NCBI GenBank assembly: GCA_020881915.1
Contig: JAJFPB010000007.1
Location: forward strand, 310,001 to 374,000
DNA length: 64,000 nt
Direction of reading: 5' to 3'
Origin: Paramyrothecium sp. XJ0827
Taxonomy: Eukaryota > Ascomycota > Sordariomycetes > Hypocreales > Stachybotryaceae
Shown here: positions 1 to 12,379 of the stretch, piece by piece
Numbering within the stretch: position 1 is the stretch's first letter
Layout: each line of letters opens with the position of its first letter
Made by a program: the position numbers and the translations under genes
Notes under the pieces: model-generated
What the model saw: only the letters and a program-made list of their open reading frames with translations
The model's database searches: none
Told to the model about the DNA's origin: nothing

Positions 1-444
1 GGCGAGAGTTAAGAGGACGGAGTTCTTCATGACAAAAACGGAGAAAAGAGCCACAAAAGGTATTTTGGCAAAGTGATCCCAGTGACAAGACCGTTCTGGT
101 TATTTCCCAAGGACTCTCTGCTGAGTTTTAAAGGGAGAACAATGATTTGAAGCTCAGCTGACCGAAACAAGGCTGCAGGATTCATACGTGGTGTGCTCCA
201 GACACGAACAAAAAAGCGACCAGAAAGAACTGCTATTGGGTGGCCATAATGTACTAGCACGAACTTTTGTCCGCGAACAATCAGACGGATCGGGCCCATC
301 CATGTCCGTCTGACATCCCTTATAGTCCAAGACTCAACTGGGCTTCCACATCCGGCAAGGTGGAATTGAAACGCATTCGTTTAAGCATCTGCGAAACCGA
401 AGGCCAACGGAGACTTCTCAGGGTACCGCTAGCCTGCCCCTCAA
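1..444. other. no gene recognised
   Basis: This is sequence beyond the 3' end of the minus-strand zincin gene. A 90-codon open frame on the minus strand (27-299) has no recognisable domain or signal peptide and I do not support it as a gene. I see no RNA gene or repeat here. Confidence 0.4.
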
Positions 445-1562
445 TTATTCAGGCTTGGGGAAGACATGAATATCCTCGCCAAATGTGTTGCCCTCGAGGA
501 CTTCAATTTGAGTTCCATTAATGAACGTGTCGGGCTGAGGTCCAGCAACTCTAGCTCCAGTTCTCATAGCAACCGTCTGCGAGTTTTGTAGTCGAGTCGT
601 GCACTTAGCCTTAGAGCGGGGAATAATGGCATTTCCCATGAAACCTTGAAGGGTGGCGTACTGATGGAAAACCTAGAAATACCAAATCCTGTTAATTTGA
701 TACTTCACATGATAGCCTGGCTGGCCAGCTGACCAGGCAAAGCCAGATAACAGAAGGGGCTCATTTCAGTAAACATACCGCGTTCCAGTTAGGCTGGATG
801 CCACCAATGCCACCTGGTACCACCTTGTCGTAGACAGCAATGATGGCAGTCTCGGCAAAGTTCTCGGCCCAAGATGTGCGAGCATATGATGACACCACAG
901 CAGAATCCTGGTTGTAGTTGTCTCTCCAAATGGCATGTGAGCTGAAACCACTAGTTGTGATATCTCTGCGGCCATGCGAATCCAAAGAATGGCCAGACTC
1001 GTGGACCATGACATGGTTGTTCAGGTAATTGTCATCAAACAGGATGCTGTCGCCTGTGGTATATGCCGCGGCGCCAGTGCCGATGTTGGGGACAACGGCA
1101 ACGTGCCTGACAAACTCTCGCATGCCGAGAGGTAGTCTTCCGAAGATCTTGATGGTTGTTAGTTTCTTCAGAGCTCGTTCTGGTTAAGGAAGGGAATATG
1201 GCTCATCCATAGACACAGACATCGATCATATCAATTTGACTTTTACTTGAAGCCCTGTGACGGCACATGATCCAGGCAACATCACAGTCGGTGTAGCGGA
1301 CATTGAATATTTCGAAATCAGCAGGGTTATAACCATGTCTCTGGGCAAAGGCCTTGCAGTCCGCGACAGTCCAACCGGCACCCCATTGATCCCAGGTGGA
1401 TTGAGTTGGGTGGAGGTTGTTTGCGAGGCCATTTTCGACTCTGCCCCAGTCAAATCCTGGAGAAATGACTGGCTTGGTGTTGGGTGCGCTTTGAGCGAGG
1501 ACGAGGTTCGCGCCATTCAAGAACAGCAGGGCCAGCGAGGACAGGATAGAAGAGGGAGCCAT
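445..1562 (-). CDS. secreted zincin-type metalloprotease-like protein (HESGH)
   Basis: Three exons (1247-1562, 779-1179, 445-672) separated by 67- and 106-nt introns encode 314 aa. The start at 1562 gives a clear signal peptide (hydrophobic core SSLALLFL, cleavage near VLAQ-SAP). Around residues 150-170 the protein has the zinc-binding pattern HESGHSLDSHG. About 40 residues later comes SWAENFAETA, whose Glu residues could provide a gluzincin-like third ligand. The HExxH motif is directly visible; peptidase activity is inferred. Fungal proteins of this size and layout are sometimes annotated as conidiation-specific protein 13, but that link is from memory and unverified. No neighbouring gene suggests a pathway, so a general extracellular role is the safest call. 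Confidence 0.75.
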
Positions 1563-3516
1563 GGCTAAAACTGGATGTAGCAATGATTGAGGAAGTAAAC
1601 AAGTGCGCGACAATTTATGTCTATTCAATGGAAGGGTACTAAGTCTTATATAGATCACCTTAGCGAACTTCATTATGAAGCTCCAGGATCCAAGGCCAAC
1701 ATTCTTGTTCGTGAGCCCTGCATGAACCACCGAACTATATGCCAAGACCCTTGTAAGTTTTACGGTCGATATGAGTCTAGACGACTTGCGGTCTCGTTTA
1801 GGAAGGTCGTGTCCAACGCTAGCAGTAGTCGAGGATAATTAGGCTGTAATCCAGTTAAACTCATATACAACGGCAATATCTAGAAGAGCCTATTCTACAA
1901 GGGCCTCATAGCACACAAAGGAAAAGGGTATCTCATTCATGTCTCATCGTTCTCGATTCGTAGTTTGGGATAAACAATTCTTGAAAAATATCTTCACAGT
2001 CACTACCAGTGCAGGAATGTTACCAGAACATAAGTGGTTTGGTCAATAGGATATAAACATTGTCACGTCTCTAACATAACGGATGAAATGACAATCACTA
2101 AACGAAATCTGCGACAAGATCTAGTATTAAGCCCCTTGGCACTGAAAGCTCGATGGCTTGGATGTACCAATGTTATGGGAAGACGCACAGCAGCGGCGCA
2201 GCAACGTACAGTAGCGGCACAGGAGCGGCACAGTAGCGGCACAGCAAAATAGCGGTAAGAAAATCAGCGAAATGCTGTGCAGAGGATGCGGATTTTCCAG
2301 GTCGCGTCCGAGCTGAGGCATGGATGTAGTTCCTTAGTTCCTTTAACCCATACATGCATAGTATTAAGACTGTAAATGGTCTAGAAACCAGCCGAGAAGT
2401 ACGCCAATAGTTAAACATTGACGAAGTTTCAGGCTATCCAGATCGAGTACCGCCCCGATTAATTCATCAAAGACTGTCTTTAGTATGGCTTCGAATTATA
2501 TCAGACTGTTTTTGTTGAGAGTTCGAGAGTATGAGCGATGGTTTGTTGGAAGTGCATGGCTTTTTGGCGTGGCCTGAGGTGTGCGTTTAAAAAAATCAAT
2601 TATACGTTGACAATGAATCTTCCTTCTTGGAGAGTTTTAATTATGTTTCTTTCATTCCTTGCCCTATCCGTCAGTATTCTATTATGAGGTCAATTATCAC
2701 AGGTTGATGCGCCGCTCAAGAACTAGGCCAGCAGAAAAAGCATTTTCTTGGCGTGCCGGAGCTAAGTGGCTTACCCTAGACCTGCTGGAGAATTTGGTAC
2801 CTTATGAGTGTTAAAAACCAAAAGCACCTGGAAACCGGACCTAGACAGCATCAACAATGGCCTTTAACGCAATTTTCTAAAGCCCCATTCGGCTATTGTG
2901 GGAGTTCTTGTGCATGCGATTGCAGTCGTTTTTTTAATTGAGACGATCTCCAAGAGAGTTTTCAAGGAGTCCCCCAGCTGGGTAGGTAGGGATGAAAGGA
3001 AATACATCCTGCTTTACCTACCCTATAGTTGTTACAGTTATGATCGGGGATCTTTAAAATTCTGCATAGTGGTACGGAAGCCTGGCTTCCCCATTAGCGA
3101 GTCAGGCACAGAATTTACACCTTATTTTCATAAAGTTCAAGCTTTGCTTGAGACCGAATAAATACATGCCCAAGAAATCGCCTCAGAGACCGTTGTGGGA
3201 TGTTGAATTCATACTACGCGACTTGGCTTCTCGCGTCTTTTTTCCCCATCGATTAGCAGCGTTTTCCATTTGCAAAGTTAGCAGCAACAGGACACACTTG
3301 AGATGTAGCCGTGATTTCCTCTGCGATTGAACGACAACAGACTCGACGCCGACGGGCTACTATTCATTGCAACGCACTGAATGGAGTGTGGTTTGTGCTG
3401 TACTGTTCTAGATAATTGGAGAACTACCAGACCGAAATGATAATGTAGGTACACTTAGGCAGTATGAATTGCTTAAAGTATCCAACGTCGGCCGCTGCCT
3501 TCTCCCATATATGTCC
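1563..3516. other. 2-kb intergenic region, one short simple repeat
   Basis: Apart from the AGCGGCACAG repeat noted separately, the stretch is moderately AT-rich with only short, featureless open frames. I found no exon chain, tRNA or transposon termini. Confidence 0.4.
2185..2256 (+). repeat. imperfect AGCGGCACAG tandem repeat
   Basis: About six imperfect copies of a 10-base unit (AGCGGCACAG and variants) lie in noncoding DNA between the zincin and alcohol dehydrogenase genes. It looks like an ordinary minisatellite with no sign of function. Confidence 0.7.
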
Positions 3517-4609
3517 CTAAAGAGTCAACACAGATCTGAAGTGAACCTTACCACTTTTTGTCCTTTCAAAACCTTCTTGAAGGTTGGTCAAGAGCGGAAA
3601 CTTCTCGACGATACATCTCACACCATGTGTGTGCGCGAAAGTGATCGCGTCTTCCGAATCCTGCTGATGCCCCGAGTTCCACCCATGGACGCTGGTGCCT
3701 TTCATAACCATGGAGACCGTATCAAATTCCACCGGGCCAAGGGGTGCAAGCACGACCAATTTACCGAGAGGTGCTAAGCCCGCAACTAGTGGGCTGACAG
3801 CCTTTCCATTCGGCGCTGTAGACACAATCATGTTCGCGCCACCGAGTTTCTGCAACGCCTCTGTTGCGTCTTCTGCGCTCGTGTCGATAAAGTGATGGGC
3901 GCCCAGCTGAGTTGCAAACTCCCTCTTGTCGCTTCCAAAGCTCAAGGCGACGACCGTGTATCCCATCTTGCAAGCGTACTGGAGAGCCAAGTGGCCAAGA
4001 CCTCCCAGGCCTTGAACGGCGACAATTCCGCCCTGGACCACCCCCATGTTTCGCATGGCATTGAAAACAGTAACTCCGGCACATAATAAAGGTGCTATTT
4101 CGGATGGATCTGCATCTGCAGGCACTCGAACAGCTGCCTCGGCGCGGAGCAAGACATACTCGGCGTAGCCACCGTCCATCGTGACACCGTTGACTGCCGC
4201 ATTGTTGCACATCTGGTACAGGCCTTTTTGGCAAGAGTGGCATGATCCATCATGTCCTTTGTTGGTCGAGATGATTAGTCGCGAAGTATAAGAAAAGCAT
4301 GATCGTTAGGGGGCGAGGCTTACCGCCGTGCCAGGCAGCTCCGACGCGCTGTCCGATCTTGACACGAGTAACACCCTCACCAACAGCGACGATGTCTCCT
4401 ACTGCCTCATGCCCAGGCACACGAGGGAAAGTATTTCCTAGAAGGCCTTGTTGCACGAAAAGGTCGGTGTGGCAGACACCGCAGGCAAGCACTTTCACAA
4501 GTACGTAGCCCGGGCCAGGCTGTTGAAGCTCGACGTCTTCTAGGATCAAGTCGTGACCTTTGTTCCTGAAGAACGCCGCCTTGTAGGTCCTTGGAAGAGA
4601 TGCAGTCAT
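3517..4609 (-). CDS. zinc-dependent alcohol dehydrogenase (MDR family)
   Basis: Two exons (4324-4609 and 3517-4256, 67-nt intron) encode 341 aa, the usual length of fungal ADH1/ADH3-type enzymes, which interconvert primary alcohols and aldehydes with NAD(P). The catalytic zinc region is clear: CGVCHTDLFVQQG near residue 45, then GHEAVGDIVAVGEGV. After the junction comes GGHDGSCHSCQKGLYQMC, with three of the structural-zinc cysteines. The nucleotide-binding loop GLGGLGHLA is near residue 175. The start at 4609 (MTASLPRTYKAAF) matches the normal N-terminus, and there is no targeting peptide, so it is probably cytosolic. The neighbouring Zn2Cys6 regulator and GMC oxidoreductase hint at a shared alcohol/aldehyde role, but nothing in the sequence proves co-regulation. 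Confidence 0.92.
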
Positions 4610-5237
4610 TGCGGAAGTTGTATTAGAAGGAATCGTTGATTTGCAAATGCTTTGCTTCTGAGGTATTATGGGACTGTGCCTCAAGTTATTGCTGAACCCA
4701 GGTATGGTGAACTGCAAGATTGACACTTTTATACCTAATGAGCTCGGGATTTTTCCGCTCACGTACAAGCCCGCACTTTGGTATAATTCAAAGCGTATTG
4801 GGAATTAGCAACACCGAGCGCGAAAAGAACGGCGTTCTAAGGTCCATAGCACTGCTTGTATGGCCCCAGCTTCGGAGTTCAGGCATTGAGGACCGAGGAT
4901 TGAGAACCGAGAGCCGAGGAAGGCGTTGTGTCCAGAAGAAGTAAGCGCCCTTCTCATCTCATCAGTTGTGAGCGGTGAATACGCGGTAAAAAACCAAGTG
5001 CTCTGTTCCCACATTTAGATGGTGTATTCTACCTCCGGCTTAACTATAGCTTAGCCTCGCTTTAGGCAAGACTACCTATAGTTTAGGGCTAAGCTCCCCT
5101 GGCTTAGTCTCCCTTAAGTACCCTAATTCCACCAAGGAAATGGGAGGCATCGTCGCATGGTAGCCAAAATGACGACCTTTTCATACCATCCATTGATGCT
5201 CGAGACAATCAGAATCCCCGTCAACAAAGCACCACTT
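4610..5237. other. intergenic, short inverted AG/CT-rich repeats
   Basis: This is the promoter side of the ADH gene and the 3' side of the regulator gene. At 5040-5110 related words (CTATAGCTTAGCC, CTATAGTTTAGGGC, GGCTTAG) recur on both strands and may form a weak hairpin. I see no gene. Confidence 0.4.
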
Positions 5238-6739
5238 TTATGCTGCCATGGCATAACTTCCTGCCATTGCATATATGGTCCAATGACTCATCTCCGCTCC
5301 TGACGTCAAAACATCCGCCACGTCCTGGGCCATTTTCATTCCCCCCACCAGTGCAGTGTGTTGCAAGGACTGAATAATCCACAACTTTAAATACACATCG
5401 CTAGACAGTTGAGCGGCGATATAGAGAGGCGCAAGAAGGGTGTAGCACCGTAACGTTTGTAGCGGCGAGAAAGGTTGTTGGTTAACTGGACAGATGCCGG
5501 GGAGAACGAATTGAGGGACGGAGGCGCAGATGTCTCGAGCTATCTCATTGATCGATTGGAGATAGCTAGACTCATCATCATCCACTAAAGAGTAAGGATC
5601 ATACTCTTTGATAATTCCAAGCATCTCCAAGCGTATTATTCGGATTGCGTTCCAGATTTGCGTCGCGTAATGGTCCGGATAGAGATCGTAATAACGGCCA
5701 AAGACGCGGACCTGAGCTTCGATTATGTGTACACGTCTAGGTTTCCAAGATGGAGGAATCTCATTCGCAAGCTTAGCAAGCTGAAGATCAATAGCCCTCG
5801 CTGTCTCCGCTATCTTACTTGGACAGGAAAGATTTTCGGTTTGTAGCTGGGCTCTTAGGTTGACAGCGTCAACGAGAAGAGCGATGAGCCTCCATTTTAT
5901 ATCGCCTAGTGTGGACGCGTTGTCGAGCTTGCTTCTCAAGGTGCACACTGTGTCAGGGACCGGGACGCCGGCCGCACCGCAGCTAATGGTCAACGCGACT
6001 ACAACACGTTGAGCAAGTTGAGAGGCGACCGGGCTAAGATCATGCTTATCAATTTGTGTCTGGACCAAAGACATGGCTCCCTGAATATGGCTCATCCACG
6101 AAGACTGGTTGCACGGGTTGCGGTTCACCATCTTTTCGTACATGTCCAGGATGACCACTGACTGCAAGATCTGATCGCTCGCCGATGAGGGGAAATCGAA
6201 GAGTGAATGATTCAGCTTCTGAATGGCGATGACGTATTTCTCGTTGGCGCGACGCACAAGCATCGGGCTGTTGAGCTGGAACGATGCAAAGGCCAAGCTG
6301 ACCGCGTCGACACTTGCGACCAAGGGCTGCGTCGGTGAGGACGCGAGATAGAGTGGAACCAGGGCATCGCAGCTGCGCGAAAGACGGCCAATATACATGC
6401 TGAAGAATGCTTGTCGAGAATAATCTTCCCATCCGAAGTCGAGTCCTGCTGGTGGTGGTGTCGCATGCATGGCCGTCTGCCGGAGAGATGCCTTCCTCTT
6501 TGTTGCGTGGGTCTCATCTCGGAAGATCATATCCATGGTATTACGATAGCCATGACACCTTAATTTGGCCCTTCCACACTGGCTGCATCCATTAATCCTC
6601 AAATCACACTACAATTCGCCCCATCAGTATATATATAGCTAGAGTGGTTTAAAAAGGCAGGGGCAGGGGCAGGCCATACACGAAGCTTCCGTCTCCTGCA
6701 TGGAAGACAGTCTCGAGAAGGACGACCGACGTTGACCAT
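5238..6739 (-). CDS. Zn2Cys6 fungal transcription factor
   Basis: A 20-codon first exon (6680-6739) joins a long exon (5238-6608) across a 71-nt intron. Splicing assembles the zinc cluster: C-x2-C-x6-C from exon 1 plus the first codon of exon 2, then C-x2-C-x6-C. The result is CLPCRRRKLRC followed by CSQCGRAKLRC, with six residues between the halves. The product is 476 aa. The remainder is the helical fungal regulatory domain, with no other motif recognised. An upstream in-frame ATG exists, but the start at 6739 puts the cluster at residue 11 as usual. The gene is divergent from the GMC oxidoreductase, sharing about 670 bp, which makes that oxidoreductase the most likely target. Confidence 0.88.
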
Positions 6740-7410
6740 TGCGGAGTCATGGATTGCGCGTGTCACAGAAATCGGGCCAAGGATCATAAAAAGTAAGCCA
6801 CCTGACGACTGCAGCAAGTGATCGGGCCTTGTTGGAACCAGATCACGCGAGGACAAAACGAGGCCTTTATCATCATTGGAAGAGGAAATCGATCCGGTGG
6901 CCAAGCAGTAGAGTCCCTTTTCCCCACCAATACCTTGCTGCACCAATCATCAACGAGTTCTCAACACTACTTAGTGTTAATGCTTAACGGATGGCTAACC
7001 TCGTTAGGGAGGACGGGATTATGCCAACTCGGCAGTCGTAGCACGGCCAGGACGACCAACACCGCGCCAATCATATGATGCTCTGCCGAAAACTCCGGGG
7101 GAAGGCAGCTAAAATCGCGTTAAGTCCGGATCGACAGGGAGAGCATGCCTTCAGACCGAGGTCATTGCGGACCAAAGCAGTCATGAGAGGCCCCGATCTA
7201 GAGATTATTTTGAATCAAGGATGATTGAAGGACAATTAGAAGAAATCATGCAAATTGGGCCTTGCGGTAATTACAAGTACTTTCTCGAGGTGGTGCCGAG
7301 ATCGAGATATTTAAGTCTGCATCGTCCACCCTTCTGCCTCTGCAACATAATCTTTTACATTGACCTGTAAACGAGACTCGGACTGTCTTTCAAACTTATC
7401 CCGACTAGTC
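6740..7410. promoter_or_regulatory. divergent promoter between Zn2Cys6 regulator and GMC oxidoreductase
   Basis: This 671-bp region separates two genes transcribed away from each other. CGG/CCG triplets occur (for example near 6893, 7095 and 7124), but I see no clean spaced pair of the kind found at 48-57 kb. Joint control of the two genes is inferred from layout only. Confidence 0.4.
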
Positions 7411-9488
7411 ATGAGAATTTCATCGCTTTCATCGGCGGCCTGCGGCATCGGGAGCATCCTTCTGGGTGTGAACCGTGTTGCTGCAGCCTCCGCCTCCTCC
7501 TCCTCCACCTCCTCCAACACCTACGACTACATTGTAGTTGGCAGTGGTCCAGGCGGCGGGCCACTTGCTGTGAATCTTGCCAAAGCCGGCTACTCGACCT
7601 TGCTGCTCGAGGCGGGTGATGACGAAAGTTCAAACCCGGAATCGCAAGTGCTCACATGGGCGAGGGCTGTAGGCATTTCCGAGAGTCTCAGCTGGTCATT
7701 CTGGGCCCGTCACTACGACGACGACGAGGTTGAGAAGAAATACCTGCATCTCACGTGGAGACTTCCGAATGGAGACCTGTGGGTTGGGCCCGGGAAAGAC
7801 GCCGTCGAAGGCGCCGAGATGCTCGGGGTTCAGTATCCCCGAGGTGCTACTCTCGGAGGCTCCTCCATCGTCAATTCCGGCCTCACCGTTCTGCCTAGTG
7901 ATAGTGACTGGGAACACATCAAAGATATAACTGGCGATGCGTCCTGGAGGTAAGCAACCCTTACCCCCGGAAACTATGGCCTACCGCTACTTCGCATGCT
8001 AACTGAGAATACAGTGCAGCACACATGAGGGAGCTCTTTGTGAAGTTAGAAAAGAACCAATATCTTCCTCGGGGAACTCCTGGACACGGCTTCGATGGAT
8101 ACCTCCGCACGATCATGGGCAATGGCAGCATTTTCCTCGCTTCACCCCAGGCGACTGAAGTCTTTCGGTCCATTACCACTGAGACCGGTCAGGATCCTGA
8201 AAAACTCTCAGAAATCCTCGCCAGCGATCCCAACCTCCTCGATCCCGAGAGAGATCAAAGAACTGGGTTATCTGGTCTTTCCTTCCACGCCAATACGACG
8301 TGGGGCCGGTACAGCTCCAGGGAGAGGGTTCTCGATACGTTGAGTGCCGTTCATAAAAATGGCAAGAAAAAATACCCCCTTCATCTCAAGTTGAACTCTT
8401 ACGCTTCCCGAGTCATCTTCAATAAGCCCAAGCGGGGCGAGGAGCCTCGTGCTATGGGAGTGGAATTTCTTGAAGGCAAGAGCGTCTACCAAGGAGACCT
8501 CCGGTACAATGCATCCAACGTGGGAACTACCCGACGTGCCTATGCCAGGAAAGAAGTGATTCTGAGTGGCGGCGCATTCAGTACGCCCCAGCTGTTGCTG
8601 CTCAGCGGTGTCGGTCCGGCCGCAGATTTGAAGGCTCTGGGCATTCCTGTCGTGTCCGACTTGCCAGGTGTCGGAGCGAACATGCAAGAGCATAATGAAA
8701 TCGCCGTCATTGGAGAAGCCGCTGAGCCGTTCAACTTTGATGCTGCTCCAGGCTTCCCTCGCTCAAAGTGTACATGGGGCGCTCCTGGTGATCCGTGCTA
8801 CGACCTTTGGCTCCAGGGCCGAGGGCCGTACACGGAGCCGGGACTCAACTCCGACTTGACATTCCTCAAGACGAATCATTCTACTCTCGATGAACGTGAT
8901 ATCGCCATCTTTTCAGGTCCATTCGCTTTCCGCGGATTGTGGCCCGCAACTCCTGGCCAGGCTTCGCACGATCCTCCCACCACCTGGGGTCTTCACGGTG
9001 TTCACATGCACGGAAGCAATCACGCCGGGTATCTCAAGCTCCGCTCAGCCGATCCGACGGCTCTTCCGGTCATCAACTTCCGATTCTTCGCGGACCAGGG
9101 TGCGGACGAAGATGTAGCGGCCATGTTGGAGTTCATTCGCTGGGGACGGCGCGTGGTAAATCGTCTCGAGCCGCCGGTCGGGCCCTTCAACATCACCTGG
9201 CCCCCTTGTCCCGGCTCTATTGAAGCCGATGGTGGCTGTTCTGTCGCCAACAATGATGAAGATTTCCTCCGCGAGAACACATTTGGTCATCACGTAACCA
9301 GCACTTGCGCTATTGGCTCCGATGACGACGAGTACGCAGTCCTAGACTCACAATTCCGTGTCCGTGGCATTGCCAACCTGCGTGTTGTTGATGCTAGTGC
9401 TTTTCCCCGGTCCCCGGGCGCCTTCCCTGTCCTAGCAACTTTCATGCTAAGTGAGAAGGCGGCCGAGGCCATCTTGAACGAAGACTAG
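7411..9488 (+). CDS. secreted GMC-family FAD oxidoreductase
   Basis: Exons 7411-7949 and 8015-9488 (65-nt intron) encode 670 aa. The start at 7411 follows a stretch without upstream ATGs and gives a signal peptide (SSAACGIGSILLGVNRVAAA). Hallmarks in order are the FAD-binding motif YDYIVVGSGPGGGPLA at about residue 40, the GMC signature YPRGATLGGSSIVNSG near 155, the second signature SGGAFSTPQLLLLSGVGP, and the C-terminal active-site block HHVTSTCAIG with its catalytic His pair. The family (glucose oxidase, aryl-alcohol oxidase, glucose dehydrogenase types) oxidises alcohols or sugars, passing electrons to O2 or quinones. The substrate cannot be read here. The divergent Zn2Cys6 gene and the nearby ADH suggest a small oxidation locus. 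Confidence 0.93.
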
Positions 9489-10569
9489 AGTTGCATTCCT
9501 CAGGATCGCTTCCACGCCTCGCACAATCAGTTTCATTCGTTCAAGGCTCTCTTGAAGACGACTCACGTAGTATAGTCTATTAGTCTACTGATTTACGACG
9601 TACAATTTACGACGGACAATCAATCGTCAATTATACCTGTCATTTAATGTGTCTATCAACGTGGGAATGAATGTCTTGTCTCGATACAATGATGATATTA
9701 GGGTACACGAGCCTTGTGACGATAGATCGGATCCAATCACATGAACGCACCTGTCAATTTCTTAAATTGTAACGCGTGAGAGTGAAAGACTACAACTCCG
9801 TACAAAGCTAGATGTTATTCGGAATGCGGACTTTTTACAAAGCACCGTGACTGGTACAGGTAGCGTGACTTGCGTTTTGCTGGAGCGAGGCTCGCTCTGC
9901 ACATTAAAACGCACCTTGACTGTGCAGAACACCGCTGGTTTAACAGGTTCTGAGGCTGGCTAGCCTCCATCTCCTTGGGGAAAGCCCCGAGCTCAGGATT
10001 AGGTCACGAACACTAATTTGTTCAGACGAAATTCACTGTTGCTGATGAAGAGTAGCAGCCACTCAACCTTTTTAGCAAGTAGAGAACCGCCTTAAAAGAT
10101 GTTAGAATCTACCCGCCTACTAGTTCTGGGCCATTGTTAGAAACACATCGCGACACAATACAGAAGTAGGTATGTAGGCAGCAAGAATGTAGCTGACCAG
10201 ATTAGATGATTGAAACAAGTGCTTACGTTTCGAGCCAAATGCGGTACGTGATCGCCAGGTTACGGGAGAGGCCTACCATGCTGCAGGGTTCTTGGCATGC
10301 ATGGGCTTCCTTCTATGATTACAGAGTCAGGCTACCGTAATGTAGTTGCATTACATAACGCTGACAATCCTTTAATTTAACGCGAGCAAAGGATAATTAT
10401 GTATTCTTCGCTGCTCAGGGGCATTGTCGAGACCCGACCGCGTCTTGCACTTTGATGACATTCAAGTTTTCCACGGTAATGGTTTCTAGTCATATCTTCC
10501 TGAGTTGACCACCTTCCTAGCCCACATCGCGAGTTGCGGATAGGCTTCAAGCCTATACGACCTATTCTT
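9489..10569. other. 1.1-kb intergenic region
   Basis: This holds the 3' flank of the GMC gene and the promoter of the next gene. I found only short open frames without codon bias, and no repeats or RNA genes. Confidence 0.4.
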
Positions 10570-12179
10570 ATGCAGCCCCCGAAGCAGGCGCAATGGCCCT
10601 CGTCAACCATTGCCGATTCGGCTGGCCTTCACGTCGTTCCCGACATTGTTGACAAAATACATGTCCGTCACGGGGAAGACGCGCCCCAGGTCTACCCAGA
10701 AAATGTCGATAAAGAAGCCGTTTCGACACAACATTCAATTGTATCACACGATGCGTCGGATCCGACTGCGAAAGGAAAACATGATTCAGAGAAGAAGGCT
10801 TTCTGGAGAAGTAAGCGGTTCTTTGTGGCGGCAGTGCTGATAATCATTGCTGTGATTGTTGGTGCGGCTGTGGGAGGCGTCTTAGGTTCAAGAACTGCAA
10901 GATCAACCAACGACACGACTGCTGGCGCATCTACAGACACCACTTCGGTCTCCTCAGCGGCAACATCTGCGCCTCTAGCCTCGACATCTGGTGCTTCGTC
11001 AAGCTCAAGCTCCACAAGTACGGAGTCTAGCCCCAAAGCCACACCGACGTCCATTAGAAGGAGATCTATGCTTTCTGCAGCGTCGACCCGGGACGAGGGC
11101 AAGAAGGAGACCATCGTCTATGTATCGTACCAGAGCCCAAACGGTGACTTTCAGATTGCTCAATACAACAAGCCTGACGATAGCAAGAATGGAACCTGGA
11201 AAGAACCACAAGCAGTTGTTCCTGCCAGTCCGCCCAAGGAGCTATCTGGTGTTGGAATTGGTCTGTCGCAATTGATGAATCAAGAATCCTCCACAGACGT
11301 GAGTCACCTTTGTAGAGTGGCAAGGCAATACCTGATGACCAGCAGCTCCTGCTCTCAATGAGCGTAATAAGCTTATCGGACTTCATCATTCAGTTTACCT
11401 CCGAGACGGACGAGGAAAACTTGGACTTCGGACTGGGAGGCGGACATGAGAACAACCGAGTCGGCTCCGTCTCACCAAACTCTAACCTTGCTAGGTACGC
11501 GAATTTTCTGGTATTTCAGGACACGTCTGGCAATCTGGATCTCAGAAAGATCTTATGGAGTGGCAAGAGCACCTTTGCCCAGGATATAATCGGGCTGGAT
11601 GCCAACGTAACGGACGGGACAAGGTTGGCCATAGTCCCACTGTTCAGGAATTATACCAAAGTCCATCTCGAAACAGAGGTGGGCGTTTTCTACGTTGCAG
11701 ACCACGGTGGGCTGTCTGCTGTGACCTCACTGAGTTCAAACAACCCGTTTCGAAGTACGTATAGCCATTCAGCCACGCCGTCAACATTTGTACTGACCGC
11801 CGCAGATATGCCGGAAGATATTGTGCTCCAACGTGGCAGTGCATTCACGGCCTTCGCTACTGCAGGATCAAGTGCAGCAGGCGACGACTCGGTGGAAATA
11901 CATGTCCTTTACCAAGATGATTCGCCGGATTTTAGGCATATGATGTCCTATGACGACGGGGCCAACTGGAAGATAGCATCACCAGATGCCCTGAGTGGGG
12001 GTGATATTGGTACAAGCATTACCTGCACGAGCTTAACTGAGTTTGACGACCAAGGCTCGCAAATACTCCAAACTTCGGAGGTTATGACAAGGTGTTATTT
12101 TATGAAAGCTGGGTTCATGGTCGAAGTAGGATTTGACGGCGAGGAGTGGGAAGAGCTGGGCGAAGTGCCTTTACCATAG
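10570..12179 (+). CDS. single-pass membrane protein with lectin-like ectodomain
   Basis: Exon 1 is 10570-11298 and exon 2 runs to 12179. The intron acceptor at 11393 is the best phase-compatible choice; an acceptor at 11345 is also possible, which would add 16 residues. The model gives 504 aa: a ~90-residue hydrophilic N-terminus without signal peptide, one transmembrane helix (FFVAAVLIIIAVIVGAAVGGV), a Ser/Thr/Ala-rich stalk of ~70 residues typical of O-glycosylated wall spacers, and a beta-rich C-terminal region. That region has recurring YVSYQS, HVLYQDDSPDF and YDDGANWKI segments resembling the fungal fucose-specific lectin propeller. The topology is therefore type II with an external lectin-like domain. 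Carbohydrate binding is inferred only. The gene lies tail-to-tail with the following regulator gene. Confidence 0.7.
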
Positions 12180-12379
12180 AGGATTACTAGACTACGAGGT
12201 CATTGATATAATTTTAGGCTGGAAAAACACTACTGCAGATACAACATGCAATGCAGCATGCAGTTAACAAGAGTTCGTTGAATTAATGATCGAGCCGTCT
12301 CTATTTTCTCAGATGACCAATGCATGACGGCCGGTTGAATAAATCACGAGCCAAGCTGGTCGTTTTCTAGTCTCTTAAG

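Noticed and set aside
27..299. 90-codon minus-strand open frame
   Set aside because: No domain, signal peptide or splice partner; likely chance.
5040..5110. TTAGGG-like words as an internal telomere tract
   Set aside because: Only one TTAGGG occurs, with no tandem array.
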